Part shown: piece by piece, positions 1 through 12,600 of the stretch
How the letters are laid out: each line of letters starts with the position of its first letter
Position numbering within the stretch: position 1 is the stretch's first letter
Source of the DNA: Morella rubra
Lineage: Eukaryota; Streptophyta; Magnoliopsida; Fagales; Myricaceae
Assembly (NCBI GenBank): GCA_003952965.2
Contig: CM025855.1
Span: 5,780,383-5,844,382, forward strand
Direction: 5' to 3'
Length of the DNA stretch: 64,000 nt
Translations under genes and position numbers: made by a program
Notes under the pieces: model-generated
Database searches by the model: none
What the model saw: the letters and a program-made list of their open reading frames with translations, nothing else
What the model was told of the DNA's origin: nothing

Positions 1-686
1 AAGATGTTCTAGGACTGATTCGAATGGAAGACCTCGACCCGTTGTTTATGAAAACAAGAACCTCGGTATAAGGAAGACGCCACAAACGGTGATGGAAATT
101 CCGTTTGATAAGTCAAGTTGAACGCCACGGGAAATCCCGATAAGTTCGAGTAGTTCTTCAAAGAACCAAAGAGAATTAATCCTCACAATTTTGATTAAAC
201 AATGACTGCCAATTACAAAGCAAAGGCTCCTATTTAAAGGCTAAATGTTACAAGGAAAATAACCCTAACAAGGAAACCTAATTAAACCCGAAATTAGCTA
301 AGGAAATAAAGCCTAACACGCCTAAAACAAAACACACTAAAAGGCAAGAAAGTTGGCGCCTACAAGAGCCAAGAAAGGAAATAAAATGGCGCCTAAAAAT
401 AAAGAGCTCAATAAGGAAAAGGTGTTGGGCGTCCAAAAGAAGTGCAAGCCATAAAAGGAAGGATTTGGGCGCCTAGAATAGAGATCCTTCTAGAACTTGA
501 ATCAAATTGACAATCCTTTGTGGTTCACGTGGATCTTGTTCAATGGGCCTCCATGAATTTGCTTGAGCCCATGCCTCTTGAATTAGCCCGTTGAGTAACT
601 CTTTAAACTTCTTGGCTCGTGCCCTCGTAACCGGCCCAATGGGAACTTGAATTGGATCCTTCGACAATGCTCCTTGATTTCCATCA
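1..686 (-). repeat. 3' LTR of the gypsy element (partial)
   Basis: Direct repeat of 6085-6774. About 48 bases of its left end lie outside the window. Its right edge at 686 is the LTR start on the minus strand (TGATGGAAATC) and abuts the purine tract at 687-700. It also encodes the last part of the integrase reading frame. Confidence 0.92.
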
Positions 687-3600
687 TTCCCCTCCTCTTG
701 AAAAGGATTTGCCCTCAAATCATCACCTACATCAAAAGGACTCAAATCAGTAACATTAAAAGTGGCACTTACATTGTACTCACCAGGTAAATCTAGCTTA
801 TAGGCGTTATCATTGATGCGCTCGAGGACTTGGAAAGGACCATCCCCTCTTGGGAGCAATTTGGAACGTCTTTTCGCCGGGAATCTTCTTTTCTCATATG
901 CAGCCAAACCCAATCGCCGGGTTCAAAAACTATCTTGTGACGTCCCTTGTTGGCTTGTTTTGCATACTGCTCCGTTCGTCGTTCGATGTTGAGTCTCGCT
1001 TTCTCATGAATCTGTTTAACAAAGTCAGCTTTCTTTTTGCCATCTAAATTAACATGCTCAGTCAAAGGCAAAGGAGATAAATCCAATGGAGTTAAAGGAT
1101 TAAACCATATACTATTTCAAATGGCGAAAATTTAGTAGCAGAATGAACAGCTCTATTATAAGCAAACTCAACATGTGGTAAACATTCTTCCCATGTTTTG
1201 ATGTTCTTTCTAATGATCGCCCTCAATAAAGTAGACAAAGTCCTATTGACTACTTCAGTTTGACCATCAGTTTGTGGATGACAAGTAGTGGAAAACAATA
1301 GCTTAGTACCTAGCTTACACCATAAAGTTTTCCAAAAATAGCTCAAGAACTTAGCATCTCTATCCGAAACAATTGTCCTAGGCATGCCATGTAATCTCAC
1401 AATCTCTCTAAAGAACAAATCAGCAACATGCGAAGCGTCATCCGTTTTGTGACATGGAATAAAATGTGCCATCTTAGAAAATCTATCCACAACCACAAAA
1501 ATCGAATCTCGTCCACGTTTAGTCCTAGGCAATCCTAGCACAAAATCCATTGAAATATCAATCCAAGGCTCACTAGGAATGGGTAAAGGAGTATACAAAC
1601 CGTTGGGCTGCACTTTGGATTTAGCTTGCCTACATGTGACACATCTACCACAATTCGTTCAACATCTCGTTTCATGTGAGGCCAATAGAAGTGTTCTTGC
1701 AAAATAGCTAAAGTTTTTGCCACTCCAAAATGTCCCATTAACCCTCCACCATGTGATTCTTGCACTAATAACTCCCTCAATGAACAATTAGGCACGCATA
1801 ACTTATTCTCTCGAAATAGAAATCCATCAAGCCTAAAGAACTTACCACATGCAATTTTCTCACAAGCCCGATATTCCTCACCAAATTCGTGGTCATCAGA
1901 GTATAAATTTTTAATATGCTCAAAACCAAGCAACTTTGCATCTAGTGTGGAGAGTAAAGCATACCTGCGAGAAAGGGCATCGGCTACCACATTCTCCTTA
2001 CCTTGCTTATACCGAATGACGTATGGAAACGTCTCAATGAACTCCACCCAACGCGCATGCCTTTTGTTTAGCTTGTGTTGGCCCTTTCAAGTGTTTCAAG
2101 GACTCATGATCGGTGTGAATCACGAACTCCTTAGGCCATAGGTAGTGCTGCCACGTCTCTAAAGCACGAACCAATGCATACAACTCCTTATCATAAGTTG
2201 GGTAGTTTAAGGCTGCCCCGCTTAATTTCTCGTGAAATATGCAAGTGGTCGTCCTTCTTGCATAAGTACGGCGCCAATGCCAATACCTGAAGCATCACAT
2301 TCAATTTCAAACGTTTTGGAAAAGTTAGGTAAAGACAATAAAGGAGCATTGGTCAGCTTCTCTTTAAGTAATTGAAACGCCTTCTCTTGCTCGTCTCCCC
2401 ATCGAAATCCAACGTGCTTCTTGATCACTTCGGTAAGTGGTGCGGCTATGCTACTTAAGTCCTTCACGAAGCGCCCGTAGAAACTAGCAAGTCCGTAAAT
2501 CGAACATTACCTACACTGTGGACTCGGCACTCTTTGATTTGCACGTTTACCTTCTCCTTCACACCTGTATACCTTGGTAACTAACAACAAATCCCAAAAA
2601 TACAAGCTTATCGGTTTAAAAAGTAGACTTCTTCAGATTAGCAAATAATTTTTCTTTCCTAAGCACATTTAAAATATATTTCAAATGTACTACATGATCG
2701 TCCACGTTTTTGCTATAAATAAGTATATCATCAAAGTAAACAACAACGAATCTACCTATAAATGCACGCAAAACATGGTTCATAAGTCTCATAAAGGTAC
2801 TCGGAGCATTAGTCAAACCAAAAGGCATAACTAACCATTCATACAAACCATATTTAGTTTTAAAGGCGGTTTTCCACTCATCTCCTTCTTTTATCCTAAT
2901 TTGATGATAACCACTCTTTAAATCAATTTTAGAAAATATGCAAGAACCATGTAGCTCATCTAACATATCATCTAAGCGAGGAATAGGATGACGATACTTT
3001 ACCGTTATGTTGTTGATGGCTCGGCAATCAACGCACATTCTCCACGTCCCATCCTTCTTAGGTACAAGTAAAACCGGGACCGCACATGGGCTCATGCTCT
3101 CCTTCACGTGCCCTTTCTCCAACAACTCACTTACTTGCCGTTGAAGCTCCTTTGTCTCCTCGGGATTGCTCCTATAAGCTGGTCGGTTTGGAATTGTTGC
3201 ACCGGGAACAAAATCGATTTGATGTTCAATCCCTCGGATTGGAGGTAACCCATGTGGTGTTTCTTCTGGGAAGACATCCTCATATTCCTGCAAAAGAGAA
3301 ACAACAGAACTAGGCAAAGCAAGGTCAAGTTCGTTAGTGTTTAAAAATGCCTCTTTGTACAAAAGTACAATCATCGGCTGATTTGAAAGCATCGCTCGCT
3401 TGATCTCACTCACTTTTGCATAGAAATTCTTTTGTTTTCTCTCTGATTTTCTCTCAATGGCTGAACCTTGATTTTCTCTCTCTTTTTTGTCGGCCTCTCT
3501 CGGATTTTTCACTCTTTTTCTTTTTCTCACTCTCTTTCTTTTGCTCACTCTCCTTTTGCAATCTCACTTGATCCTCATATACTTGCTGGGTGTCAATGGT

Positions 3601-4099
3601 ACAAGAGTGATTGGCCGTTGATTAAGTACAAAAGAGTACTTGTTCGTAAAGCCATCATGCTTCACATGTCTATCGAACTGCCACGGACGCCCTAGCAATA
3701 AGTGTCCCGCTTGCATCGGTACTACATCACACAACACTTCATCTTCGTACTTACCGATTCGAAAAGCAACTAACACTTGCTTGTTCACCCTTATCTCACC
3801 ACTATCATTCAGCCATTGCAACTTGTACGGCTAGGGTGTTTCAACATGGGCAATCCCAATTTTTCCACCATGATTGTGCTTGCAACATTAGTACAACTAC
3901 CACCATCAATAATGACACTACATACCTTGTCTTTAACGTAGCACCTAGTGTGAAAGATGTTCTCCCGCTGTACTTCATCATCTCCTTTTGCTTGCAAGCT
4001 CAAAGCTCTCCTCGCCACCAATGTCAGTGCACAGGGGCTAAATATTCCTCCTCGAAACATCCTCCAATGGCGGCATTTCGTCGGTGTCGGAATCCTCAT
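473..4099 (-). pseudogene. Gypsy pol region: protease, RT, RNase H, integrase
   Basis: Minus-strand pol region. The protease has an IIDGGSCTNVAS active-site region near 4000. Reverse transcriptase (about 2616-3548) shows the KIDLKSGYHQIRI block, MPFGLTNAPSTF and the catalytic YFDDILIYS. RNase H (about 2222-2470) shows [12 protein letters not shown]. Integrase (about 473-2050) has an H-H-C-C type start and a catalytic core with [27 protein letters not shown] and [13 protein letters not shown]. In an intact element these would copy and integrate the RNA form. It is broken in several places and should be treated as a fossil. Confidence 0.9.
687..700 (-). other. Polypurine tract of the gypsy element
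   Basis: On the minus strand this reads CAAGAGGAGGGGAA and lies directly before the TG start of the 3' LTR, the expected place for the plus-strand priming tract. Confidence 0.8.
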
Positions 4100-5220
4100 C
4101 GTCGGTCACAATTTCTCCATTGTCTCGTAATACCATGACTTGCCTATTTGGGCATTGACTTGCTATGTGGCCTCTACCCTGACATTTAAAACATTTAATA
4201 TCACGATTCCTAGAGGTAGAAGCTTCGGTTTTACCTTGAGGAACGTGGCTGGTGGTCACGGGCTTGGGCTCGGGTTTGGACGTTTGTGATTTGTCCAATG
4301 GCTTGGTATGACTCGGTTTCTAGGAAGTAGAATTGGAGCTATGGCCTGAACGTATCCCACTCCCTCTCTTGAGTTGTTGCTCCACTTTGATAGCCATATG
4401 CACCATATCTTCCATCTCCACATAATGTTGCATCTCTACCTTGTCGTGGATCTCCCTATTTAACCCAAGTAGAAATCTAGCCATTGTAGCCTCTCGATCC
4501 TCCTCAACATTTGCACGGATCATGGCAATCTCCATCTCCTTATAGTAATCTTCTACGCTTCGGCTCCCTTGTCGAAGACCTTGTAGCTTTTTGTACAACT
4601 CTCGGTAGTAGTAGCTTGGAACGAACCGCTTCCTCATCACTACTTTCATCTCCTCCCATGTGTCTATCGGTCGTTCTCTATTCCGCCTCCTATTTATCAC
4701 AAGCTGATCCCACCAAGTTATAGCATAATCAGAAAATTCAATCACGGCTAATTTTACCTTCTTTATCTCGGAGTAGTTGTAACAATCAAACACGAACTCC
4801 ATCTTCTTCTCCCACTCAAGATATGCTTCAGGGTCAGATCTACCTTGAAAGGACGGAATCTTCATCTTAATACCACCCAAGTTGTTATCTTCCCGATTCC
4901 TAGCTTCTCTAACTCGCCCTCCATGTCGCCTATAGCCAACAATAGAATCCCGATCCTCTTCTTCCTCAAACCAGATCCATAAGGCTCTTCATCTCCACCC
5001 TCGCCTCCCTCCGTGGAACTCTTTCCCGTCTACGGAAATTGGGGCCGTTTTGGGGTTGCATCTCAACTGAATTCTCCATCCGATCTATCCGTTCGTGAAC
5101 TTGCTCCATTTCAAACTTCATCATACGCCTCATCTCGCTCACCATGGCCTCCATAAACACCTTCGGATCAGCTAGTGTCGTAGCATCGTTGGACACGCTC
5201 TTACCACTATTGTGAGACAT
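4038..5220 (-). pseudogene. Gypsy gag region with CCHC zinc knuckle
   Basis: The likely start is the ATG at 5220-5218 (MSHNSGKSVSND). The capsid-like part contains MKIPSFQGRSDPEAYLEWEK and TWEEMKVVMRKRFVPSYYYR, typical of plant gypsy gag. Near the end is a zinc knuckle, CFKCQGRGHIASQCP, that would bind RNA. The region is broken in the present copy. Confidence 0.88.
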
Positions 5221-6023
5221 GGTTGCTGCAAAAACAAAGTTAGAAAGGAAAAAAATAAAAGGACCTCACGATTCTCTCCCTTACGTGTTTACACTCAAGG
5301 ATGTAAATCACTCTTCACTCGTGTTTCACTCAAAAACACGGCTTTTACCCTCTAATGTTCTCACCACTCTTGCCTTTTTCCACTCGGTAATTCTCTTGCG
5401 GTTCTTTTGAAACTAAACAAACAACTCAAAGATTTCCAGCGACAATTCACCAAGAACTAATCAAGGAATTTCAGGAATAGCAAGAAGATAAAGAATTATC
5501 AAGAAAGCAAGAATAAAAGGAACACGATTGATTGGAATTTCGGAAACTAGAACAATAAAGATTTGTCACGAGATAGAAAAAAAATACTTGCTTGGGGTAA
5601 GGTGATTTTCAGACTAACAGGACCCTCAATATATGGAAACAAACGAAATTTTTTTTGACGGACTTTTATACTCTTTTTTTTTTTTTTTTTTTTCCTTTCT
5701 TTCTTCTTCTTTTTTTTTTTGGAGTCTCTTTCTCTTTTCCTTTGATGGTCAGCAACTATCTTTTCATAACATCATCAGATCTCAAAATAGCTTGGATATA
5801 TCAAATAAGAACACACTTTTAGACATGAACTAGAATAACCAACGTTGGAATAAAAGAGGTAAAGAAATTTCGGCTAAGAAGAGTTAGGTGATGTGAACCG
5901 AATTTGAAAGGAAACAAAGAAACGAAATTTGAAAGGTAGGCAAAGGATGTGAACGGCTAAAAGAAAGAAACAAAGGAACGAAAACAAAGTCAAAGGATAG
6001 GCAAACCTGAACTAGAAACCAAA

Positions 6024-6035
6024 GCTCTGATACCA
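6024..6035 (-). other. Primer-binding site (initiator-Met tRNA)
   Basis: TGGTATCAGAGC on the minus strand, two bases from the CA end of the 5' LTR. It is complementary to the 3' end of plant initiator methionine tRNA. Confidence 0.88.
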
Positions 6036-6037
6036 AA

Positions 6038-6774
6038 TGATGTGAACCTCGCCAAGAATAACGAGACCCAACGAAAGGGAACCCAAGATCGTTCTAGGAC
6101 TGATTCGAATGGAAGACCTCGACCCGTTGTTTATGAAAACAAGAACCTCGGTATAAGGAAGACGCCACAAACGGTGATGGAAATTCCGTTTGATAAGTCA
6201 AGTTGAACGCCACGGGAAATCCCGATAAGTTCGAGTAGTTCTTCAAAGAACCAAAGAGAATTAATCCTCACAATTTTGATTAAGCAATGACTGCCGAATT
6301 ACAAAGCAAAGGCTCCTATTTAAAGGCTAAACGTTACAAGGAAAATAACCCTAACAAGGAAACCTAATTAAACCCGAAATTAGCTAAGGAAATAAAGCCT
6401 AACACGCCTAAAACAAAACACACTAAAAAGGCAAGAAAGTTGGCGCCTACAAGAGCCAAGAAAGGAAATAAAATGGCGCCTAAAAATAAAGAGCTCAATA
6501 AGGAAAAGGTGTTGGGCGTCCAAAAGAAGTGCAAGCCATAAAAGGAAGGATTTGGGCGCCTAGAATAGAGATCCTTCTAGAACTTGAATCAAATTGACAA
6601 TCCTTTGTGGTTCACGTGGATCTTGTTCAATGGGCCTCCATGAATTTGCTTGAGCCCATGCCTCTTGAATTAGCCCGTTGAGTAACTCTTTAAACTTCTT
6701 GGCTCGTGCCCTCGTAACCGGCCCAATGGGAACTTGAATTGGATCCTTCGACAATGCTCCTTGATTTCCATCAG
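6038..6774 (-). repeat. 5' LTR of the gypsy element
   Basis: 737-bp LTR with TGATG/CATCA ends, matching 1-686 almost base for base. It repeats the coding end of integrase, including the VTRARAKKFKELLNG segment, so an apparent reading frame here is an LTR echo and not a host gene. Confidence 0.92.
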
Positions 6775-9612
6775 CACGGTTTATTTGTTGGTGGGTTGAT
6801 GGCTCTGTTCTATTGTATTGGCTATTGCTAATGAAAGTAAAGCCAAAATATAAGTTGGAGACATTTGAAAAAGTTTGTACAGGCAGAAAACGCATGAAAT
6901 AAGGTGTTTTTTTTTTTAAAAAAAAAATAATAATTAGAAAACTTGTCGATCTGGAGTTAAAGCCCAGGAAGATCATTGTCAAATGAGAAGAAACATGAGA
7001 GAGGAGACGTGCACAGACAATGCATAGAACAAGTCCTTGTAGAATATAGAACGGGGGAGCAAAGACATTCTGGTAAGTCCACACCCCCCCCCCCCCCCCC
7101 CCCCGAAACGTAAAGCTAGAAAGAAGTGTAAAAAAAAAAATGCAATCAAAACATTGACCCGTTAAAGAACGTGCCAGTTGCCACGGACCCGGATCTCAGT
7201 CTTTGGGAAATCTTAACTAGCTTGGACTGTCCCATACGAGGAAAGATGCTTGAATGTGACCGCAAACAAGACTTGGCATGCTTTTGCGTGAATGCCTGAA
7301 TGTGAAAATCTTGTATGGAACTACGAGGAACTGATCTCCCTAGTTTCCTGAACGACTCTCTATCTTGATTTGAAAAAAAAAAAAGAAAAAGAAAAAGATT
7401 ATACATCAGTTTATGGGTTGGGATCCCCACTGAAATGGAATGATTTTTTTTTCTTCTTCCCTCCTACGAGGAATGTTCCTGGTAGCCTCCTATGCGACTG
7501 TTGTTTCCTGTCACAGTCATGTATATATTTCCCTTCATCAAGAAGCTTTGACGAAATTCTTTCCAGCCAATGAACAAATAGCACAAATTCTTCCGAGATA
7601 AATACATTTTGAAGCTTGTAAGGATGTTCAGACTTTACACTTTTAATTATTATTTTTGTCATATTTTTATTAATTAATTATTGATTTTAAACATTTTGTA
7701 TTATAAATTTTTCTTAATTTTGATAGAAACTAATTTTTTAACATCTAAAATTATAATTTTATTCTCATAAAATAGTTATTATTAAAAAAAATTTGGGGAT
7801 AAAATTGTCATTGCTCGCCAAAAAATAATTTTTTGTTCAAATTGATAAAAAAAACTTTAATTTATAGTGTAAAGTGTATGAAATTAATAATTAATAGTCA
7901 AATGTGATAAAAATAATAGATTGAAGTATAAAATATTAATAATATATTTACCTCAATTCTTCTTGAATAACAAGAAAATCCATTGTACCCACCCTTTGTA
8001 AACTGGGTTGGGATTGGTTTGGTCCATTTAAAAAAAGCACTTGCCTTACTTGAAGCACAATGACAAATTTCATAAATTTGAATCAGCCCCAACACTTATG
8101 TATCATTTAAGTTAAAGGACGTATCCATAATTACCACAATACATATCAAACTGCTAAAAAATGTCGGTTTCAAACTCATAAATGAAGTTTATTGTTTCCT
8201 GCTAGATCCATGAATGTGCTTCCTTTTCTTGGAGCTTTGATGAAGTTCCTTATAGGCTTTTTTGGGATAAGAAGATTCAGTTTAGGGGTATGGGTGCGAA
8301 CCATCATACTCAGCAACTAGTTAAGTCTCCTATGGATAATAGAACTCCACAAATTAATTCTGCAGAAATAGCAGGACTCTTCAAATGTTATGTTATCTTA
8401 TCTTCAATAGAAAGCTTGTAGATATTTGTTTTTAAATATAATTTTGTACCGACAGAGTTTCTTATGATAGACTTGATTTTTGTAATTGTACCGTCCTATA
8501 AATGACTCGAGTACATTTATCTTGTTGGTTAATCCAAAATCAAAATATTTTTCAAAATCTTACCATGGGTATATATGTAATTGTGGAACGCGATATTATA
8601 AAAATTAAGGTAGAAATGCACTCACAATCCCTGTAGTATAAGAAAGTTATAAATTAATTCCTAAAGTAAATAAAGTTGCAAATTAATACTTGTGGTAAGA
8701 TTTTTGTTAAAAATACATCCCTCCGGCTCTTTTACTAACAGCGTGCTACGTGTCCAAGTAGACCTCGTAGTTCACTAGTATCTGCCGTTAGTAAAGGAGA
8801 TGGAAATAGACGAAAGGACGTGTTTCTAACGAAACCTTATTATATAGACTAATTTGTAACTTTCTTATTCAAAAGTGTGCATCTATTTATGTCAAAAATC
8901 AATTATTTTCATGTATATTATGTTCATGCATCAACATACTGTGAAAACGTTTCATTTATGTGACAGATAAGCAATGTGTATATGATGATATATAGGTAGA
9001 AGGGATCTCCAATCTATCCCCTAAAATCTACGCCTTTTTAGGATTAAATTTTGCATCTTCTCTATTATTCTGTCTGTTCCAAATGCAGTCCAATTTGGTT
9101 AAAAACATACGATATTTGAATATATTTAGATGCATTATTCTTTCAATAAAAGGTCAAAAAAAAAAAAACCAAATTTTGAATTTAAATTTGGAGTAATAGA
9201 AGGAATAAAAAAAGCAAAATATATTATTAAATCTGAGCATAAATACATAAAGAAACTTGTGAATGGGATCCGTTGTATAAATCCATACTATACCAATGAG
9301 ATTGGAGAGTGCTTTTGAGGTGACTGTCACAGTAACTCTAGCATGAGTGGGAAAACCTTGAAATAAATAAAACGCATCGTTTGGTGAAAAAGATCAAACG
9401 CCTCGTTTATCCCACATTTTTCACAGCAAGATCGTCAATGTTATTCCTCACTTACCCTCGTCGTTTTAGATGTTTCACGATACTGCCACCGTAAAAATTT
9501 ACCGTTCTTTGTCTGCCCTGGTGATTTATAAGACATCGTATTTAACAACAGAAACTTCATCACCTTTACGCTTACTCTCCTCAAACAAGGAAGCAAAAGA
9601 GTTCCGAGAAGG
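6775..9612. other. Spacer without recognised gene
   Basis: No supported gene between the gypsy element and the first DUF1218 gene. It holds a 21-base C run at 7084-7104, AT-rich sequence at 7640-7950 and a possible MITE near 8612-8884. The promoter of the DUF1218 gene should lie in the last kilobase, but no TATA box could be fixed with confidence. Confidence 0.5.
8612..8884. repeat. Possible MITE with imperfect terminal inverted repeats
   Basis: The left side (GTATAAGAAAGTTATAAATTA) and the reverse complement of the right side (GAATAAGAAAGTTACAAATTA) match imperfectly, and the repeat extends outwards with related GATGCAC-type ends. No convincing target duplication was found, so boundaries are approximate. 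Confidence 0.4.
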
Positions 9613-9634
9613 GGAGAGAGAGAGAGAGAGAGAG
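9613..9634 (+). repeat. GA microsatellite in 5' UTR
   Basis: About eleven GA units directly upstream of the ATG at 9636. GA/CT tracts are common in plant 5' UTRs. Confidence 0.8.
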
Positions 9635-9635
9635 G

Positions 9636-12600
9636 ATGGAGAGAAAGGTTGTGCTCGTATGCGGTGTCGTGGGATTCTTGGGGCTATTATCAGCTGCCAC
9701 AGGTTTTGCTGCGGAGGCTACAAGGATTAAGGTAGACAGACACAGCACATACATCTGGGTTGCGTTTTATTTTTTCTTATCCTTAATTCGGTTCATTTGA
9801 GGTTGTAGTTTTGTTGCTTTTCCTTTATCATCTTGCACTTCTATGACTGCGTTGATTGGTTTCTGAAAACTTGAGGAAACGTTGCAGTCGTTTTTGCTTT
9901 TCGTTTCCCAGTAAATCTTCAGTTGAGGCGGAACTTTGCTGGTGGAGAAAGTGACGATTGCTTTAATTTTTGAATCTTTTTTTTTTTTTTTCAATTGAAT
10001 AACAGTTTAACTTAGCCAACTGAAAAAGATAGATGAAAACATGCTTCAGCAGCCCAAATCACTAGGACCGGAAAGGCAATATCTGACTCTGACTTTGTGG
10101 GAGTTTGGATTTCGCCTCCAACTCCGACTCCGACTAAGTGTGAACGGACACAGACCGGAGTTGGAGTCGGGCGTCTGGGTTTTGTTGGGCCATCGGCTCA
10201 AATAACAATTTTTTTTCTTAAAAGATTTGAGCACTTTGTAGGTTTTCTTGTCTTTAGCCCAGAAGGCCCAAACACTTGTTGTGGGACAAATATAATTTTT
10301 TAAAGGGATAAATACAATTTAGTCCATGTGGTTTGCGCGAAAATCAAATAAGTTCTTAAATTTTAAAATTCATCAATTTAGTTTTGAGATTTAAAATCAT
10401 TCACATTTGAAAGGTCTTGAGGGACTAACTTCTTGATGGATTTTAAACCACATGTACCGAAGTTGTATTTATCCCTTTTTTAAAAAATAAGTCGGGTTGG
10501 AGTTGGCTCGGAGCCGATTTCGGAGTCATTTTGCACTTCAGTGGCAGTTCAACTATCAAGAACAAAAAGTATCCGAGAAACATCAAATACAGAAAGATCA
10601 ATCCTCCAAGTATCCTAAAGCACTTATATTTGAAATAAATTTTCTGATTCTCTTAGACATTCTATGTATTTCGCATCCATCATCAGTGGCTGGAGCAAAC
10701 AGCCACTTTTAACTTTGGCTTCCAATCCCTGAACAGTTCGCATGAGATCAAAGTTCCTGACCTCAGCTGGCAGTATTAATCTGGGAAAAGCTTCCATTGC
10801 TCTGACAAACAAATAGGAAGAAGGATAACCTTGTTTCGACTTCGTTACTTCAAAATAACCAGTCAAGATACCATTCAAAGCAATCGAGTACTTTAGCATG
10901 AAAATGCAGGTCCTGACCCAGTGAAGAACCTTAGTTAGAATAACAATCATCGCTGCCGTATAGAGAACAGATTCCCACTCCACTGAGTCCTAAGCTTTCA
11001 TTTAGTCCACTTTAATGGTGTATCTGGCTATAGATCCATCTCTATGATAGTTTTTGTCAGCAATTGAGCAAGCAAAACATTTTCTGCAATCTTTCTACCT
11101 GCATTGAAATCTGTTTGAGAAGGGCTAATATATAGATTCAAGCAACCTTCCAACCTGTTAGCTAGGTTTATAGACATGCATTTAAGCATGGGATTACAAG
11201 ATTAACTAGGTCAAAAATTCTGCCATTCTAGAATGATTTTTCACGTTAGGAACCGGAGTAATAAGAGTAGTGTTTGTCTCACCCAGAAGCTAAGGAAAAG
11301 AAAAAAATTATGCCATGGATAGCTTTATCATCAAACGTATTCCAATTAGGATTGAAAACAATGCAGTAGATAATCCCATCAGAGCTGGGGCCTAATGCCA
11401 TCAAGAAGAAAGAAGTATTCCTGATGTCTTTTGCTGTGACTTTTCTCTGCAACGAAATTTTCTTAGTCAGGAATTTGGCCGTTCAGTTTCAGCAAATTCT
11501 GGATGCAATGTCCCCAGTAGAATCAGTCACTGAGTTCTCGAAAAGATTCTTATAGAAACCAACAGTGTTCTCTTTAACTGCTGCATGCCTTCCACATTGT
11601 TGCTTGGTCATTGTAAAATATTTGGTAGCATTCTTAGCATTCCTCATTTTCATCATCTTATGAAACTAAACAGCATTCTGTTTCCCCCAAGTTTAACCAC
11701 AAATTTTCGTGATTTCTGCTTCAAGAATACATCCTAAGGTTAGCAATAGAAGCATGCAGCCCAGGGTAGCAAGCACATTCCTCTGAGGATTTTTCACATC
11801 TAAATTGAACATTCTGGGCACAACTTTGAGCATTATGAGTTTCATATGCTCGGCCCTGAAAACGTCATTTTGCTGTACACATTGAATCAGAGGCAATAAT
11901 GCCTCATGCTCTGCCAAGATTTAAAGCACTTAAAGGTTTTAGCCCTCACCTAGTGCTACAGAATGAAGGGCATACATGGGTGGCAATAGAAGCATGCAGC
12001 CCAGGGTAGCAAGCACATTCCTCTGAGGATTTCCACATCTAAATTGAACATTCTGGGCACAACTTTGAGCATTATGAGTTTCATATGCTCGGGGAATTGG
12101 AACCTGAAAACGTCATTTTGCTGTACACATTGAACCAGAGGCAATAATGCCTCATGCTCTGCCTAGATTTAAAGCACTTAAAAGGTTTTAGCCCTCACCT
12201 AGTGCTACAGAATGAAGGGCATGCATAGGTGAATGATCTGGCTAAAGAGTCAAACTCATCTTGTTTAGTACTCCTTGCAAATGACCTTTGTAGGATGATT
12301 AACGATATCCACATTGTTTAGTGCTCTTAGTCACGCATGTTTAACAATGTTGAAATCCCTAGCTGAAATCAAGGTCTGTCTAACATTCAGAACCAAACTC
12401 CATAATCTCATTTGAGATCTCTCTTCTAGATCCACCACTATGGGAATCATATATGGAAGAAAGATACAACTTGAAATTTGCACCAGTGATACCAAAATCA
12501 CGATTGATAAGTTGTAGCGTAGAAACATTCAACACACTATTCCAAGATATCCGGCTCATGTTTAGTACAACTGTAGTCGTTATAAAACTCCCTGTAAGTT

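Larger units (their letters stand above)
1..6774 (-). mobile_element. Ty3/gypsy LTR retrotransposon (fossil, left LTR cut by window start)
   Basis: Two near-identical direct repeats (1-686 and 6038-6774) bound a 5.3-kb interior read on the minus strand. Next to the right repeat is TGGTATCAGAGC, the initiator-Met tRNA primer site. Next to the left repeat is a purine tract. Parts in minus-strand order are gag with a CCHC knuckle, an aspartic protease, reverse transcriptase, RNase H and integrase, which is the Ty3/gypsy order. The integrase reading frame runs on through the purine tract into the 3' LTR, as reported for some chromoviruses of the CRM group; that clade placement is an inference. 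The two LTRs differ at only about five places over 690 bases by eye, so insertion is recent. The coding part is nevertheless broken in several places (roughly six to eight). The target duplication cannot be checked because the left end lies outside the window. Confidence 0.93.

Noticed and set aside
6560-7084. 174-residue minus-strand open frame
   Set aside because: Its C-terminal half is the integrase end repeated in the 5' LTR; the rest is chance flanking sequence.
7084-7104. Long C run considered as a functional G-quadruplex site
   Set aside because: A plain homopolymer in a spacer with no gene context; length is unreliable.
9767-10303. Short open frames on both strands in intron 1 of the first DUF1218 gene
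   Set aside because: No recognised domains, AT-rich or repetitive sequence, and located within a well-supported intron.
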